DNA of 64,000 nt, from assembly GCA_963210315.1 (NCBI GenBank), contig OY723313.1:1116001-1180000 (forward strand). The letters run 5' to 3'. Every line of letters begins with the position of its first letter. Within the stretch, counting starts at the first letter, position 1. The translations under genes and the position numbers were made by a program. This DNA is from Rhynchopus euleeides (Eukaryota; Euglenozoa; Diplonemea; Diplonemida; Diplonemidae). Under the pieces are notes generated by a model. The model saw only the letters and a list, made by a program, of their open reading frames with translations, had not been told where the DNA came from and did not search any database. Shown in pieces: positions 30,670 through 41,800 of the stretch.

Positions 30670-31107
30670 ATGCATCTCCTCCGACACGCCAGCCGGGCAC
30701 AGCTGCAGGGTCTGCTGCGGACGGCACGGCATGGAGGGAGTGCTGCTGGGATGTTCGGGGCGCCCCTGCGGGCCGGATTCCTGCCGCATGCCCACCAGAG
30801 GCGGAGTGCGTCTGGCGCTGCGGGGCAGGGGCAGAACGGGGCTGTGAAGAGGGTGACAGTGCGCCAGATGTTTGGCATCGTTGCATTTCTCGCGCTGATC
30901 GTCATCGGGCTGCAGATGGTGCTGCGGTCGCTGCTCTCGATGATGGGCCTGGGGCCGCGCCCCGAGATCTCCTCCGAGGAGCTGCTTGCCATCACGGACG
31001 ACGTGAAGGCGATGGAGAAGGAGATCGCCATCATCTCGCAGAGCGTGACCAAACTGTCGGCACTATACCCTCGTGGGATCGAGGACGAGCCGGAGGCGCA
31101 GGCGTAG
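30670..31107 (+). CDS. Small single-span protein, probably mitochondrial (145 residues)
   Basis: Start chosen at 30670, the first ATG after the acceptor CTCAATCTCCAG. The longer frame from 30484 lies in low-complexity leader. The first 45 residues are Arg/Ser/Ala-rich with no acidic residues and end RRSASG, as in mitochondrial presequences. One hydrophobic span follows (FGIVAFLALIVIGLQMVL), then a short acidic helical tail (SSEELLAITDDVKAMEKEIA). No family assigned. An inner-membrane or assembly factor is a guess. Confidence 0.7.
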   Translation: MHLLRHASRAQLQGLLRTARHGGSAAGMFGAPLRAGFLPHAHQRRSASGAAGQGQNGAVKRVTVRQMFGIVAFLALIVIGLQMVLRSLLSMMGLGPRPEISSEELLAITDDVKAMEKEIAIISQSVTKLSALYPRGIEDEPEAQA

Positions 31108-31836
31108 AGCAGTTCTGTGCGCGAGATGAGGATGACAAACCAGGGCAGGTCGCCGCGCTGCTGCTGTGTTCCCACACCTCCTCCGCGCTGAGGTGTTCCG
31201 AAGTTCTTTCCCGCCCCCCCCTGCCCCCTCTACGCGCATTGTTGTGTGTGTGGAGGAGGAGGTGGAGGTGTGGGGGTGGGCGCGTGGGGGGGAAGTGTAT
31301 CTCATCAAGCCAATACGGGGGGTGGGTGGGTGGGGGTGGGGGTGGGGGGGGAGCTGCATCTAACCCAACCGACGCAGCAGCCGTTGTCGTGTGACGAGGG
31401 AGGTGGGTGTGATGTGTGTTGTGTTGTGGGCCGTGTAGCCCCAGGGGGGGGACCACGCGATGCTCTGGTGGTGGCGGTGGCGTGAGTAGGGTGACTTGAT
31501 TCCCCGGCCAGAGGGGACAGCGTGCCCCCCGTCCTCCGTCCCATTCAGAGACGGGAAGTAGACCCGAATCCAAGTCGTTGCCTTCTTCGGCAATCCTGAG
31601 CCACATCCCGCAGACTCCTCCCCCGCCCCTCCCAACCCTTGCTAGCCTGGCCCCGTCTGTCCTGTGCTGAGATTTCTCCATACACCTCCTCCCCATGCAG
31701 GTTCATTTGCCTTGTTTCGTGCCTCCTCGTGGTCAAGGAGGGAGAAGGCGTCCTTTTCCCAAGCAACTCCTCCCAGGGGGGTGCAGATTGCCCCGGAAGA
31801 AGGGCCTGTCTGCCAAAGCTTCTGCTGCGGGGTGCC
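31108..31836. other. Intergenic and leader of the RIB43A gene
   Basis: G-rich (GGGTGGGTGGGGGTGGGG near 31320) then C-rich. Candidate acceptors at about 31701 (CCCCATGCAG) and 31817. No gene seen. Confidence 0.5.
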
Positions 31837-33270
31837 ATGCGTGCCGCACAGGCAGCGAAGGGGGACACGGAGCTGTCGAAGTATGGGCGGTCCCGCGGCT
31901 CCAACATATTCTTTGGGGTCGGCGAGGCGGATTCGCTGCGCGCGCCTGTGCCGCCGGATGCGTCTCTTAAGAACAGCCAGCCGGCACGCCCCGGCGCATC
32001 GACTTTCAAGCTGACACAGGTGAATCCGACCTTTGAAGGTTTCATGAATGCACGCGAGCTGGTATGCGTGGGATTCGTCACATGGCTGGATGGTGCTGTG
32101 GCAGAGGGGTTGTTTTATATTTGAGGGGGGTGGGGGGTTTGCTGCGATTTCCACCGTTATCACACACATGCACACCCCACCCCTCCACAGCACAAGATAC
32201 AGCAGCGGAGGTATCTCGAGGCGACGCGGAAGAAGCGCATCCTCGATGCGAAGGTGCGGACCATCGGGGTCGATAGACAGGCGCTCGGCGAGCAGCTGGA
32301 AGAGAAGCGGCGCATGAAGGACCTAGAGGACAAGGCGGGGTGCTGGTGGGACCTGCAGATGCTGAAGCAGGACAAGCACGCGCAGGAGCTGGACCGGCAG
32401 AGCACGCTGCTGCGGAGGCAGCGCGAGATCGACCTTGTTAAATACCGCGAGACTTTCCAGAAGAAGGCTGCCTCAGCCGAGTGGGACCTCAACGACCCCA
32501 ACGCAAAGAAGAACGCCATCCCCGAGAGGGTTGGCGACAAAGACCCGCGCTGCGGTGCTGCGTCGCTGCTCAAATTTGAAGGCGAAGACCTCCCCTGTGA
32601 GGCACGCCGCAAGCAGCAGCAGCAGCAGATCATGCAGTGGCACAAAGACCAGCTGGATGAGAAGGCGCTGCAGAGCTGGCTGCAGTCCTCCGAGGATCAG
32701 AAGCGTGCGGAGCGGGAGGAGGAGGCTTACCGCAGGATCTTCGAGATCGAGGCGCTGCAGGCGGAGAGCAGGCGGCAGGCCACCGTTGCCAACGCGGAGT
32801 TCAACAAGGCCTATGCGAAGCAGAAGCGGGAGGCGGCGGCACGGGCGAGGCATGTCGAGCAGGCGCAGAACCAGCATGAGATCAAGCAGGCTGTGAACTC
32901 GGCTATCCTGTGCGAGCGTGATGAGGTCCAGCTGGGCGGGAAGCGCGCGAAGCATAAGGGTCTGACAGATGAGGAGGTGCGTGCCATCTTCAACGAGCAG
33001 GCGCACCAGAGGGATGCGCTGCGCGCCAGGCGCATCGAGGAGGCGGAGAATGTGCGCATCTCTGCGACCCGCTCCCAGCAGGAGCAGATCATGTCGCAGG
33101 CGCTTGAGAAGCAGCTCTACGACGAGCGCCGCCACCAGGAGAAGCAGCTTGTCCTGGACAACCGCAAGCTGGAGGCGCAGCGCCGTGTGACGGCCACCCG
33201 GAGAGGGCGGCTCTACGCCCCTGAGATTGGGGAGCAGTACTTTGGGTCATTCGATGCCATTGCCTGCTAG
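31837..33270 (+). CDS. RIB43A: RIB43A family axonemal microtubule protein
   Basis: Two exons: 31837-32061 and 32191-33270, joined in phase 0, 434 residues. The second exon has the RIB43A signature order: RRYLEATRKKRILDAKVRTI with IGVDRQALGEQLEEK, then LLKFEGEDLPCEARRKQQQQ, and a C-terminal YAPEIGEQYFGSFD. The rest is nearly continuous coiled coil. RIB43A proteins lie inside the doublet microtubules of cilia and flagella and stabilise the protofilament ribbon, so this gene indicates a motile flagellum. The first exon adds about 75 residues (SRGSNIFFGV, NPTFEGFMNAREL). Length fits the family with a modest N-terminal extension. Confidence 0.85.
32062..32190 (+). other. cis intron of the RIB43A gene
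   Basis: Donor GTATGC, acceptor CCCTCCACAG, 129 bases, phase 0. The reading frame and family match continue cleanly across the join. Confidence 0.75.
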
Positions 33271-34957
33271 GGGAGGGGGGGAGGTGTGGGGTATTCATCA
33301 GCATCAAACGGAGCGTTTCTCGTCCATCCCTCCCCCGGTCATTTACGCAGTGTGGTTTCTGTGACCCCTTTTCGCTCTGCCTTTCCTGTGTGCTGGGGGT
33401 GGTGGTGTGCAAAGGTATCTTGCTTTGCGCGTGCACCCCACCCCCACTCACTCCCCCGTCCCCCCCTGCTTTGCCATAGGTTAGTTTTGCCCGATTACGG
33501 TACTATATTTCCATAACCCACGCCCCGCCTCACCGCTTTTTGCCTTGTTACTGTGTTGCTAAGATCTTTCCTCTCAGCCATCACCTACCCTGCCCCGCTT
33601 TGCCGGTTCCCTTTCTTCGCCTGCCCCTTCATTTTACACCTCAGCTCCGCTCTGAAGCCGACCTGCTACGACATGCCGCACCTGCTTCGCGTGCTGTCGA
33701 GCTGGTCTTTTCACCCTGTGCTCTGGACTGGGCTGTCGGCCTGCCTTGCCCCTCTTGCCTTGCCATCTTAAAAGTGGTTGCCACCTCCTCGAGAAACGGC
33801 TTGGCGTGGCTTGCCGACAAACTATGGGCTGTGTCTACAGCGGGGATCGCCATCAGGAGCTAGTGGTCTCGCCTTCTACACCGCTGCAAGAATTCGCGTG
33901 TGTGGTCATCTGTCTCAGCGTCTCCCAGCCCACACTCGTGTCACCTCGTTGTACATTAGATTGGATGAAGCCCAGTGGTCTTGCGGTCTGGAAACAGGTT
34001 GCTGGTGTGCTGTATGGCATCCCGTGGGTCCTTGCGGCGACCGTTGCGTGTCTTTTCCAGGCTGTGCATGTCAGGGGATGCAGGAAGGGCCAATGTCTTC
34101 CAGGGGCTCAGAGCTCTCCGCAGCGCAGCTGGGGCAACGACGGACTCCCGCAAGCAGCGTGGTGTTACCTTGCTATGGGGCTGCGGGCTGGGTTTCAAGG
34201 CCTGCCCCTAGCAACGTGTCACTGCCCCTTTCCAACAGTTTTCCACATGCGTGTTTGTCATGGCTGTGGCGGGCATCAAGACATGTGCATGGTTGTTACG
34301 TTTGTGGTCTGTTCTCCACTTTCCGGTGGTGCAGAGAGGGTTCGACACAGTCACAGCATGTAGGGTGTTCCTTCTGCACAACGGACCCTGAGACAGGGCT
34401 TCCGTGTCAGCGGGATGGACACACATGTGCACAGACACGTCCAAATATTTAGTAGTGTTTCGTTCCGTTGCAGTTCCACCCTCTCAGGCAATACTTTACA
34501 GGCAGTGATGGCTGTGACACCCTTCATGGGTGCGAAGGTGAACGATTCCGGTTGGCCCTCCACCATGCGCTCAGCCCACAGGGCTCCCAGAGTGTGGCTG
34601 GGTTCTGACGCCCACCAGGGGCCGTCTTCGCCCGCAGGGCGTCTGCATCCTCCTGACCCTAACCAACTTACACGTGCGTGTGTGCTTTGCTGCTTGCAGA
34701 GGTGCCCCTGCTGCTCCAATGTGGAAACAGCGGCGGCCTGCCTGCCCTAGATGTGATGCCCGCCTCGGGTTATTCGTCAAACAACTGAACGAAAAAAAGG
34801 CTTCGGAAGGCCCATCCCCCGCCCGCAGAGCAACCTGCCTTTTGATCGACGGAAAAGGCTATACACAACAGATTTGCTGCCCAAAGAAAACTGATTCCCA
34901 ACACACACACCTCACCGCCGCATGCAGGTTGCACCAAATCACATCTTACATACAGCA
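33271..34957. other. Intergenic, no confident gene
   Basis: Overlapping frames at 33746-34452 are long but unlike proteins, with changing composition. An acceptor CCGCATGCAG ends at 34927. Confidence 0.5.
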
Positions 34958-35569
34958 ATGTTTGTTGCCACGTGCATGCTGCTGGCTGCTGTGCAGCTTG
35001 CCTCCGCTGCGCAGTGCGGTGTGTCCTGCTCAGACTCGAAGACGCAGAATGCATGCGCGCATGCGATGATAACGACATGTGCCATCTGCGGATGGGACGA
35101 CACTGCCAACCAGTGCTACGACGCCAGCTCAACCATCTGCAACCCTGCGGACAGCTGCAGCGCATGCCGGGAGGCAGGGCGGGCAGCCTGCCCCCTGAGC
35201 GCGACAACGGAGGCGTGCAATAAATACAACACACCCGACTGTGTGGCGTGCGGGTGGGCCAACGGCAAGTGCCAGGTCTCGTCGTGCACAGCGTCCTGCT
35301 CTCACTTCACCACGAAGATCGCATGCGATGCAGCGGTGTCTGGGGCGTGCCCCTACTCCTGCAAGTGGGACAGCAGCACAAACCAGTGCGACGGGTCTCT
35401 GGTGCAGGCTGTGAAGGCGGGGCTGGAGCTGGCTGCCATCATCGGGATCATCCTGGCTGTGCTGCTGCTGCTGGGCGTGGTTGCGTGCATCGCATGCTGC
35501 TGCTGCTGCACGGCCTCGGCAATGAGGAACAACATGAAGGTCCAGAAGTACACCTACTCGACGATGTAG
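34958..35569 (+). CDS. Cys-rich type I membrane protein
   Basis: 203 residues. The ATG at 34922 overlaps the acceptor (ATGCAG), so it would be removed by trans-splicing and the ATG at 34958 is preferred. From there a signal peptide is clear (MFVATCMLLAAVQLASAAQC). The ectodomain has about 20 cysteines, with internal repeats such as CGWDDTANQCYD, CGWANGKCQ and CKWDSSTNQCDG. A strong span follows near the C-terminus (LAAIIGIILAVLLLLGVVAC), then a run of cysteines that could be palmitoylated, and a short basic tail ending YTYSTM. A surface protein is inferred. Family not recognised. Confidence 0.8.
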   Translation: MFVATCMLLAAVQLASAAQCGVSCSDSKTQNACAHAMITTCAICGWDDTANQCYDASSTICNPADSCSACREAGRAACPLSATTEACNKYNTPDCVACGWANGKCQVSSCTASCSHFTTKIACDAAVSGACPYSCKWDSSTNQCDGSLVQAVKAGLELAAIIGIILAVLLLLGVVACIACCCCCTASAMRNNMKVQKYTYSTM

Positions 35570-36774
35570 GGGCGCTGCCTATTTCCTGCTGATGCTGCAT
35601 GTTTCTAATACCTGTTTGTTTATGATCTTGCTTGTTTGCTTCTTGTTGCCGTGCTGTCCACCGCCCAACACCAGTTGTCGGGCCCCCGTCAGCCGCGAGC
35701 AACTCCATTCATGGCCTGCACGCATGATCCTGGAGGGCCAACGCTGCCCTCAGGTGTGGATCAACGCCATGCCACGAACATTCCTTTTGCTTCCTGTTTT
35801 ATTTCCTGTTTGTTTGCTCCCCCTTCCGACACATAACCGGATCTGCTTCGCTTCTGATCTTCTTCTGGTTCACTCTCTTGTGTTGAGGCGCCAGCCGCTG
35901 CCCCAGACACACACATGTCTGGACGGCAAGGCCTGACGCGCCTCCTCACTGCTGCTATGACCACCAGGCCACTGCAGACACCCTGCCGCCTGCCCTGCGG
36001 GCGTGATCTGCAAAGCCTTCCCCTGAAGGACAGGCCCCGATCACGTCCTGCCGCAGCTGGCAGCAGGTCACCCGTCTGCTTTAAACCCGGAGAGGCCATA
36101 AGTATTGTACGCCAGCAGTGGCGACACATCTTGCTTCTCTCAACGGGTACCTCGCTTATTGCCCATCTTGTCTGTTGTCGCGCTGGCCCGTGGGGGGTCG
36201 CGGGAGAAAAGAGGGCCACCGCCAGTGCCCCCTCACTCCCCCACGGGCACGACCAGAAGAATGAGCTCAGAATAAGCATGTTAGGTCGTTGTCACAGCTA
36301 TACACAGAGGGAGCCGCACCCCATCCCACCCCATCCCATCACTCCCTATCCTTTCCCTGCATTTAACAGGCATGTCCATCTCGCGTGACACGTGCAGCCC
36401 TTATTACCCTGGATGATGATATCAACACAATCTGTCAATCCCCTGACCGCTCTGCGTGACGATACGTTATTTGCATGTCCTTCACAACTGCGCCTGACAG
36501 AACTGCCTCTGCCTGCAGGCATCCCTATGCAACTGCACATGCCCCCACCTCACCTGATGGCAACCCCTCTTTCCACCGACACCACCCACGCTGGCCTCCG
36601 CAAGGCTCCACAGGCCGCAATACAGGCGCTTCTCCGCCTCTCCTCTCTGAAGTGAACCCCACCCACCCACCCACCCACCCACCACCTCCACCGACCACCC
36701 TCAGGCCATCTCCGCACCCCTTCACCATGCGACTCTGACGGCATCGGCCTCCCCATTCCGACCTGGCACACAGC
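35570..36774. other. Intergenic, no gene seen
   Basis: Includes a (CCCA)n-type repeat at 36656-36685. The acceptor GGCACACAG lies one base before the next ATG. Confidence 0.55.
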
Positions 36775-37920
36775 ATGCCGAAGCAGAGCCGTGCTGCCGA
36801 TGATGGGGGCAGCCTCTCCCAGGCGGCAGGGGCTGGGCTGCATGCCCTGCAGCCGACGAGGGACGCCCGGCAGGCGGCACGCGACGAGGCGCAACAGAGG
36901 AAGCGTGAGGAGAAGGAGCGGCGCGAGGCTGCGAAGAGGGGCAAGATGCTCGCCGGGGGCAAGCAGGCGCTGCAGGAGGTGGCTGTCGCCTTCGACAGCG
37001 ACGCCTGGCGGGAGGAGTACCGCAACAAGCTGGCCATGGCGGGCATCCCGGATGCCAACCTCCGCCGCGCATCCAACACAGTCTCCGCCTCCATCGCCTT
37101 CACCCAAACGGTGCACAGAATACACCCCTCTGGGGATCTGCAGTCTACTACGGAGGCAGTTCCGCTGATTGTTTTGATTATTACCCGACACATGGCCTCC
37201 TCCCTTGGCGCAGCAGGCATGAGAGCCTTCACTGCGGCAGCCCTGCAGTCACACCCGGGCAAAGTGTTAGTCATATTCGAGGGCTGCGGTGGTGGCAGCG
37301 GGTCGCAGCCCCTCGAGAGGTCCTGCCGCGAGGCTGTGAACTGCGCCGTGTCGCCCAACCTCGCCGGGGCGAAGTACCTCGCAACCCCTGTGAGGACGGG
37401 CGACTTCCTCGCGTCCCTCGTGGGGTACATCGCGAAGGCGCCCTATCGCGCCCACACCACGGAGGGGAAGGTCTTCTCCGAGAAGACCGCGGGGGGTGTG
37501 ATGCGCCGCTTCCTCTCCTATGTCCCACAGCTCGGGGCGGGCGGTGTGGCTGCCGTGACCTCTGTGTACCCCACGCTCTCCCAGCTGCTGCACACCTACA
37601 GGAGGATGCTGGACTCTGCAGAGGATGACCACTGCGATGACCCGAAGCTGCTCCTCGAGGACCTTGACCTGGTTGTCGCGGCTGCGCCCGCGCCCCTCTC
37701 CCAGTCACAGAGTGGTGGTGCCGTGCCTCAGACAGGTAGCCTGTCACAGCCTGCAGGGGGTGGTGGCGGTGGCGGTGTTGCCCGCCGCCTGGGGCCTGCA
37801 GCATCCCTCTCTGTGTACGAAGCGATGGTTCTCGGGTGCCTTAGCAGCAGCGTGCCTCCGCCAGCAGGGCAGAGCATATCGTCACAGAGCATGTCGCAGA
37901 GCATGTCACAGAGTTTGTGA
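36775..37920 (+). CDS. Possible EME1/Mms4-like nuclease partner
   Basis: 381 residues in one exon. The N-terminus has a basic, charged helix (ARDEAQQRKREEKERREAAK). The middle has a possible Rossmann-like nuclease fold (KVLVIFEGCGG, then SLVGYIAKAPY). The region LGAGGVAAVTSVYPTLSQLL resembles a helix-hairpin-helix of the ERCC4/Mus81 partner type. The end is Ser/Gln-rich (QSISSQSMSQSMSQSL) with SQ motifs. EME1 proteins are non-catalytic partners of Mus81 that cut recombination intermediates; the absence of an ERKxxxD motif fits such a partner. The match is weak. A lineage-specific unknown is the alternative. Confidence 0.7.
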   Translation: MPKQSRAADDGGSLSQAAGAGLHALQPTRDARQAARDEAQQRKREEKERREAAKRGKMLAGGKQALQEVAVAFDSDAWREEYRNKLAMAGIPDANLRRASNTVSASIAFTQTVHRIHPSGDLQSTTEAVPLIVLIITRHMASSLGAAGMRAFTAAALQSHPGKVLVIFEGCGGGSGSQPLERSCREAVNCAVSPNLAGAKYLATPVRTGDFLASLVGYIAKAPYRAHTTEGKVFSEKTAGGVMRRFLSYVPQLGAGGVAAVTSVYPTLSQLLHTYRRMLDSAEDDHCDDPKLLLEDLDLVVAAAPAPLSQSQSGGAVPQTGSLSQPAGGGGGGGVARRLGPAASLSVYEAMVLGCLSSSVPPPAGQSISSQSMSQSMSQSL

Positions 37921-38874
37921 GGAGGGGGGTGGGGCTGTGGGGTTGTGGGGGAGGTGTCTCTTGTGTGCTGCAAATGCGTGGGTGTGGTTTTCACCACCCC
38001 ATGGCATGGGTTTGTTCCTCATCTATCGCATCTGGCCCCTGTATTGACTCCGATTCTCCGATTCTGCAGGGAAGAGTGAAGGGGGGGGGGTGTGTTCAAC
38101 CAACCCACCCTCGCCTCTCAACGAGGGGGGGCCGTTGTGAGGGTGGGGGGGGGGGGCGGGGGGAGGGCGGTGAGATATGGATCTGCTGTGGCCCCGGCCT
38201 TATTTTCTCCACTGTTCTAACCACTTCCAGCTGGCGGAAAGAGAGAATGCATGTGAGAAAGCGGATGTGTGGGTATAAGCTGTGCCGCCCCACAGAGATG
38301 TGCCCCAGCATGATGGGTACCCGCAGCACTGTCTTGTCGACACCCCGATGCCTCCTGCTTGCTTGCGTTGTGCCAAGTTGCTGAGAGACTCACTTACCGT
38401 GAGAACGCCGGAGAGGGTAATGCAACATGCCGCCGTGGCCTTCGCTCTGTGCTATATATGTGTCCCCACTCTGTCACTTTTGCAAGCTATTTCGTGACGC
38501 GGAGTTAAATACTCAAGCCTGCTATTTAGGGCGGGATCGGGAAGAGGTGCATGCCTTCGTGGCGTGCCCTCTCCCAGAGGAACAGGCATTCCGTTCCCGC
38601 CAAAGGCAGCAGTGCGAGAGTGAGAGGGGCAGAGAGAGCAGCCGCAGGCAGCTGTCGGCAGTTGTTTGTTCTATTTGAGGGTTCGGCTTTCATGTGCCTT
38701 TTGTGGGATTGCTGGATCTTGCGGCTCCGCCCGCACCACACTCACACGACACGACGGTCTCCCGTCGGTCAGACTGCACCTTTTGGGGATTCGTTGAAGC
38801 GCGGATACACACATTACACATCGGCAGATACGTGACGTAGATCACCCTGTGCCGACACTGCACAGCAACACACG
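37921..38874. other. Intergenic, leader of the PARP gene
   Basis: G/C-rich runs at 38080-38170. The acceptor ACACTGCACAG ends at 38865, nine bases before the next ATG. Confidence 0.55.
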
Positions 38875-41800
38875 ATGAGCGGCCAGGCACCGCTGTCGCT
38901 GCGGCGGGTACCAGTGGAAGCGCGTGTGGAGCGTTCAGGACCTGATGCAGCACTGGGGCTTGTGTTCAGCGCGAGCACGGCTGACGGGTGTATCGTGACG
39001 CGTGTGGCGGCGGGGTCACCGGCATCGACAGGCGGGGTGCTGCGGGGGATGGTGATCACTGCCGTGAACGGGCAGGCGGTGCGCTGCCCAGCCGACGCGA
39101 AGGCGGCCGGTGCTGGGGCGACGACGCTGGTGCTGTCGGGGTGGGTGGATGAGCGGCGGCGGCGCAGTGGGCGCGTGGCGTGGTGGGAGGCGGGGCGCGG
39201 GTTTGGGAAAATTGCGCTTGACGAGCCTGTGCTGGGGATCGGGGCGGAGGGGCAGACGGAGCTGCACACGGGGCATGTGTTCTGCCACGTGACGGAGTGC
39301 CGCGGGTTCGACGCGGCGGTGGGGGATGTGGTGGAGCTGGAGGTGCGTGTGGAGGAGGGCAGCAGGCTGCGTGCGGTGCAGGTCGCGCTGTCGCAGCGCG
39401 GGGACAGCCGTGCTGTGGTGCGCGGGAGCGGGCGGCGGGTGCGTGTGGAGTGGTGGAACGTCAACAACCTGCGTGAGTGCAACCGGGTGTCGTTTGAGGC
39501 GCACCCACAGCGGGCGGGGCATGTGCTGTACGCAAAGAACGGGGAGGCGAGGCCTGAGTGCGCAGAGCTGCGGTTCGACGGGGAGGAGATGGTATCGCTG
39601 CCTGGGATCGGGAAGCGCGTGCGTGTGCCGTACGGGCCGGAGCGGCAGCGGGTGCTTGCCGGGCTGCACGAGCTGGCGGAGGCTGTGGGGGTGGCGCACA
39701 ACATGCCTGTTGGGGGTGTGGTCGCGGCACCCCCGGGGGGTGCAGGCGAGGGGCGTGCGGCCGGGCGGGCGCCGTGCGTGATGGCGCGGGGGTCAACGGA
39801 CCGGCTGTGGATTGGGTGGCTGGCGAGCGGGGATGAGGCGCGTGCGCTGTTGACGCGTGAGCTGGCGGAGCGGGTGCGTGCCTTCCTGGCAGGCCACGAG
39901 GTGGCGTCTGTGCGGGCGTGCTACAGCAACGCGGAGGTGTACCGCGTGGCGGCTGTGGTGGACTTGCGGAGGCCGGTGACGCAGCTGCAGGTGGCAGAGC
40001 TGAATGCACGCGAGTACCGCGACGGGCGGCGGCTGGCGGTAGACGACATGTTTGCCGAGCGGCGTGAGGTGGCGAAGCGTCGAGATGGCGCAGGCGCAGT
40101 CGCAGGATCGCGCGTGGATGCGGCGTTGGGCCGCGTGTCGCTGCAGGTTGCGCTTGCTGCTGACGGGCAGTGTGCGGCGGCGGCAGACGGCGGATGGCGG
40201 GCGGCGTTCGGGCTGGAGGTGGGGCCTGGGCGGGTCATCACGCGTGTGTGTAGCGGCGGGCGGGCATCGCACGCCGGGCTGATGCCAACGGTGCGTGTGG
40301 ACGCAGTGGGCGGTGTGGAGACGGAGACTGACGAGGCACTGGAGCAGGCGTTGAGCGCGGCTGCTGTTGGGGCGCGCGAGGTGCGGATGACTGTGTCTGT
40401 GGACAGCAGCGCGCGTGTGCAGGGAACTGTGGACATGTGGGACGCAGAGCGGGGGCGCGGGCGCGTGTCACCGGATGTGCCGCTGGTGATGGCACAGGGG
40501 CTGCTGCCTGGTGGCGGTGGGCGCGGGACTGCGACGTACTTCGGCGATGTGGGGTGCGAGAGCAGCGCGCTTCAGGACGGGGTGCGGAGTGCTGCTCCGG
40601 GGCAGGCGGTGGAGTTTGGGATTCAAGTGCGGCGCGGGCGTGTGCACGCTGTTGCTGTGACGGGGTGCGGCGGGCAGCGTGTGCGGGAGTGTGGCGAGGA
40701 TGAGGGTCGCCGCATGGCACGGGCCGGTGACGGCATGGCACGGCGGGCGCGCGGTGCGGAGCGCATCTGCATGATGCACCTCGGGGGGCGGTGCCAGGCA
40801 CAGGACGGCGCGTGCGTTCGCGGCGAGCACATGGACCTGCCGTGTGCGGAGACGGAAAGCGGTGCTGGTGGGAGCGATGACGGCAGTGTGGGCGCCAGCA
40901 GCAGCAGCGGCAATGGCAGTCCTGCCAGTCAGACGAGGAGGCGCAGTACGAACAAGACCTCCCAGAGCGCGAGCACCAACGCCACGACGGACGACGAAGC
41001 AGAGCTGCGGCGCGTGCTGACTCGTGTGAGCTCGGCAAAGCTGGAGCTGCTGCGGCAGCAGGTGGCGGAGGCGAGCAGCGGGGGCGGGCTGGAGGTGGTG
41101 GCGGCGTGGCAGCTGCGGAACGAGGCACTGGAGTTCCGTTTCCGCGCAACGGAGTACAACATGACGCGTGCGTACGGCAAGACGCCGGACATGATAGACG
41201 GGTTCCACGGGACAGCAGAACAGAACGTGCTGAGCATCGCGGCCCACGGGTTCGACCCGCTGCGGCGGAGCGGGCAGGTGTTCGGCACAGGGGAGTACTT
41301 CGCAAAGGACCCGGATGTGTCTGTGGGGTACTGCGGCGGCGGGGGGTTCATGTTTGTGTGCAGCCTGCTGCTGGGGGAGGCTGGGGCGGACCACAAGTGG
41401 GTCGGGGACATGGGGTACTACGTGATGAACCAGCGGGAGGGGAACATCCAGTGCCTGCCGCGGTACCTGATCCAGTTCCAGTTTGCGGCAGGGGGTGCGT
41501 GTGCGGGGGGCGGGGCGCTGCTGCGCACGCTGCAGACGTACGGCGGGGAGGCGGCGGAGGCGGAGGAGGTGCGGCGGCGTGTGGGGGAGACGCAGCGCGG
41601 CGGCGTGGCGGCGTGCCGCGGGCGCATCGACGGGACAATGATGGCAGCGCAGACGCGGTGTCTGTGGATGGGATGGCTGGACCCGGCGCTTGCGAAGGCG
41701 AACGAGGCGGATGTGCGGGGCGACGTGGAGCGCTTCCTCGGGGAGAAGCACACGGTGGTGCGGGTAAAGGTGGAACGGAACGCTGCGCGTGTCGGGGCGT

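Noticed and set aside
33746..34452. Overlapping 205- and 224-residue ORFs
   Set aside because: Two overlapping frames of similar length with no family, no acceptor and shifting composition. Probably chance.
36656..36690. CCCA tandem repeat as a telomere-like or CRISPR-like array
   Set aside because: Only about eight 4-base units with no spacers. A simple microsatellite.
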